NCBI GenBank assembly: GCA_030612225.1
Contig: JAUWOH010000052.1
Location: 1-12,750 of the forward strand
Source of the DNA: Desulfobacteraceae bacterium
GTDB lineage: Bacteria; Desulfobacterota; Desulfobacteria; Desulfobacterales; JAUWMJ01
Length of the DNA: 12,750 bases
Reading direction: 5' to 3'
Shown here: positions 11,274 to 12,750 of the stretch, piece by piece
Numbering within the stretch: position 1 is the first letter of the stretch
Layout: every line of letters begins with the position of its first letter
Program-made: the position numbers and the translations under genes
The notes under the pieces: generated by a model
The model's database searches: none
What the model saw: the letters and a program-made list of their open reading frames with translations, nothing else
What the model was told of the DNA's origin: nothing

Positions 11274-12254
11274 TTACGATTTCCGGTTTAACGCATAATC
11301 TGCAACTTTTACCAGGATTTCTTTTGTTTCTGAAGGCTCGAAGATCGAAAGAGCCTCTTTTGCCTTCTTTATATGTTCCGATGCCAGTTTTTGTGTATAG
11401 GAAATCCCGTTACACTTTTTTAACAATTCTACCAGTGTTTCAAAATCATTAACAGAAAAATTTTCATTTTTTATTATATTCTCCATCATGTTTCGATCTT
11501 TCATATCTGCTGTTTTAAGAGAATGTATAACCGACAATGTCAGCTTCCCCTCTTTCAAGTCAGCCCCGACTTCTTTTCCAAGTACTTTTATATCTGAAGT
11601 GTAGTCAAGCAGATCATCCGCCATTTGAAAAGCAAGTCCTATGTTATAGCCGTAATCTGATAGAGCTTTTTCCTTTTCATTCGGTGCATCACTAATGATT
11701 GCGCTTATACGGCAGGTTCCCTGGAAAAGGACGGCGGTTTTTCGCCTGATCACCTCCATGTATTCTTCTTCTGAAATGTCAAGCTCTCCTTTTCGCATAA
11801 GCTGGTGTATCTCACCCTGGGACATATTTTCAGTAATTTGGGCAATGGTTCTTATAATCTTCATATTCCCTGTTTTGGCTGAAATCGAAAGGGATCGCGC
11901 AAGAAGGAAATCGCCCACAAGAATTGCCGCAGAATTGCCCCAGATTGAATTGGCCACAGGCCTGCCTCTTCGCATGGCGGCATCATCTATAAGATCATCA
12001 TGTAAAAGGGACGCTGCATGCAGATATTCGAAAACTGTTGAAAACGTCTTGTCATAATCGCCTTTATAGCCGCAAAGTCTTGCACAGAGAACCATAAGCA
12101 AGGGTCTTAGTCGCTTTCCGCCGGAGAATAAAATATGACGGGCTACCTTTGAAATCAAATCAAGATACGGGTTTAAATTTTGTTCAAGTTCTACCTCAAT
12201 GGCAGCAAGATCATCTTTCACCATGGCAAGAATTTCCTGCTTTAGATCACTCAT
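11274..12254 (-). CDS. ispB: Long-chain polyprenyl diphosphate synthase (octaprenyl/heptaprenyl type)
   Basis: The enzyme extends farnesyl or geranyl diphosphate with isopentenyl diphosphate to make the side chain of menaquinone or ubiquinone. The 326-residue sequence carries GGKRLRP (45-51), the first Asp-rich motif DDLIDD (86-91) followed by MRRG, a QGE motif (146-148), and the second Asp-rich motif DDLLD (213-217). It is a trans-prenyltransferase of full length. The chain length made cannot be told from sequence, so the symbol is by family only. An AGAGGAG ribosome binding site precedes the ATG. The start overlaps the rimO stop (ATGA), so the two form an operon. Confidence 0.88.
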   Translation of the reverse strand: MSDLKQEILAMVKDDLAAIEVELEQNLNPYLDLISKVARHILFSGGKRLRPLLMVLCARLCGYKGDYDKTFSTVFEYLHAASLLHDDLIDDAAMRRGRPVANSIWGNSAAILVGDFLLARSLSISAKTGNMKIIRTIAQITENMSQGEIHQLMRKGELDISEEEYMEVIRRKTAVLFQGTCRISAIISDAPNEKEKALSDYGYNIGLAFQMADDLLDYTSDIKVLGKEVGADLKEGKLTLSVIHSLKTADMKDRNMMENIIKNENFSVNDFETLVELLKKCNGISYTQKLASEHIKKAKEALSIFEPSETKEILVKVADYALNRKS

Positions 12255-12750
12255 ACTGCTTCTCCTCTAAGGTCATATTCCATGGTTTCTGTGATCTTCA
12301 CATCAGCAAAAGAGCCAATCCTTATGCCGGAATTCAACTTGCCGGTTTTAATATATGTAATACCATCCACATCCGGCGCCTGGAAAAAGGTTCTGCCTGA
12401 AAAAAGATTTTCTTCAAGCTCCTCTTCCACAAGCACTTTTACAATCCTGCCGGCATATTTGAGGTTGTTTTCCATAGATATTTCCGCTTGAATAGACATA
12501 AGTCGATCATAGCGAATGTTTGCCACGTGTTCCGGAACATGATCCGTCAATTCGTAGGATGGAAGGTCTTTAAAGTCAGAATAAATAAAAACTCCAAGAT
12601 GGTCAAAGCGCAGATCCTCAACAAATGACAGGAGCGTCTCAAAATCCTTATCTGTTTCTCCCGGGAAACCAACGATTACGGTGGTCCTGATCGCAGCATC
12701 CGGAATACGCAATCTGATTTTATCTATCAACCTATGCAGGTAATCACGGG
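12251..12750 (-). CDS. rimO: Ribosomal protein S12 methylthiotransferase RimO (3' part, runs off the right edge)
   Basis: This is the C-terminal part of a radical-SAM methylthiotransferase that adds a beta-methylthio group to an aspartate of ribosomal protein S12. The visible part has RTTVIVGFPGETDKDFE and FDHLGVFIYSDF, typical of the end of the radical-SAM barrel. It is followed by YDRLMSIQAEIS and a C-terminal TRAM domain (VLVEEELEENLFSGR, FADVKITE, YDLRGE). The Fe-S cysteine motif lies off the right edge. The open frame continues to base 12750 without a start, so it is partial. It ends in TGA overlapping the next gene's ATG. MiaB or another family member is less likely, given YDLRGE and APDVDG. 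Confidence 0.88.
   Translation of the reverse strand, partial: RDYLHRLIDKIRLRIPDAAIRTTVIVGFPGETDKDFETLLSFVEDLRFDHLGVFIYSDFKDLPSYELTDHVPEHVANIRYDRLMSIQAEISMENNLKYAGRIVKVLVEEELEENLFSGRTFFQAPDVDGITYIKTGKLNSGIRIGSFADVKITETMEYDLRGEAV

Overview
The window looks like the junction between an integrated mobile element (about 1-9031) and conserved chromosome (about 9032-12750) of a Gram-negative bacterium with a moderately low GC content. The style of the core genes (rimO, a long-chain polyprenyl diphosphate synthase, a FlgT-like periplasmic protein, pgsA) and of the accessory families suggests a deltaproteobacterium (Desulfobacterota, perhaps Desulfobacterales). That assignment is inference from protein style, not from a marker gene.

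Chromosomal side, all on the minus strand: the 3' part of rimO runs off the right edge and overlaps a polyprenyl synthetase gene by ATGA. A repeat-rich gap follows, then a secreted FlgT-like protein, a strong hairpin, pgsA, and a tRNA-Val(GAC) gene. The tRNA 3' end faces left and abuts a tyrosine recombinase gene whose stop codon lies 6 bases away. This is the usual layout of an element integrated at the 3' end of a tRNA gene. The other attachment site is not in the window, so only one end of the element is seen.

Element, left to right: (1) the tail of an unknown gene coupled by ATGA to a 359-residue zinc-ribbon protein; (2) iteron-like repeats and a terminator; (3) a control/replication module on the plus strand, made of an AlpA/excisionase-like HTH protein, a BRO-N antirepressor-like protein, a small four-cysteine protein, a second excisionase-like protein and a winged-helix replication-like protein with a structured leader; (4) three copies of the palindrome GTATCG-TTTT-CGATAC just downstream, which are candidate replication or partition sites, followed by a decayed winged-helix gene; (5) a zinc-binding MGGSGSGR-type protein, then a structured RNA that resembles the HEARO/IscB omega RNA but has no iscB gene beside it; (6) a minus-strand operon of three small uncharacterised genes behind a good promoter; (7) a 5'-truncated staphylococcal-nuclease-like gene and a secreted protein made of 15-residue repeats; (8) a 54-residue ribbon-helix-helix protein divergent from the integrase, with overlapping opposed promoters and tandem 10-bp repeats between them, and a three-way-junction RNA/terminator-like structure in the integrase leader.

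In working terms, the RHH protein probably controls int, the excisionase-like and antirepressor-like genes would set excision and lysogeny-like decisions, and the winged-helix protein with its palindromes may replicate or segregate the excised form. The strongest candidates for something undescribed are the orphan HEARO-like RNA, the three-gene minus-strand cassette, and the Rep-like gene with its palindromes and leader pseudoknot.
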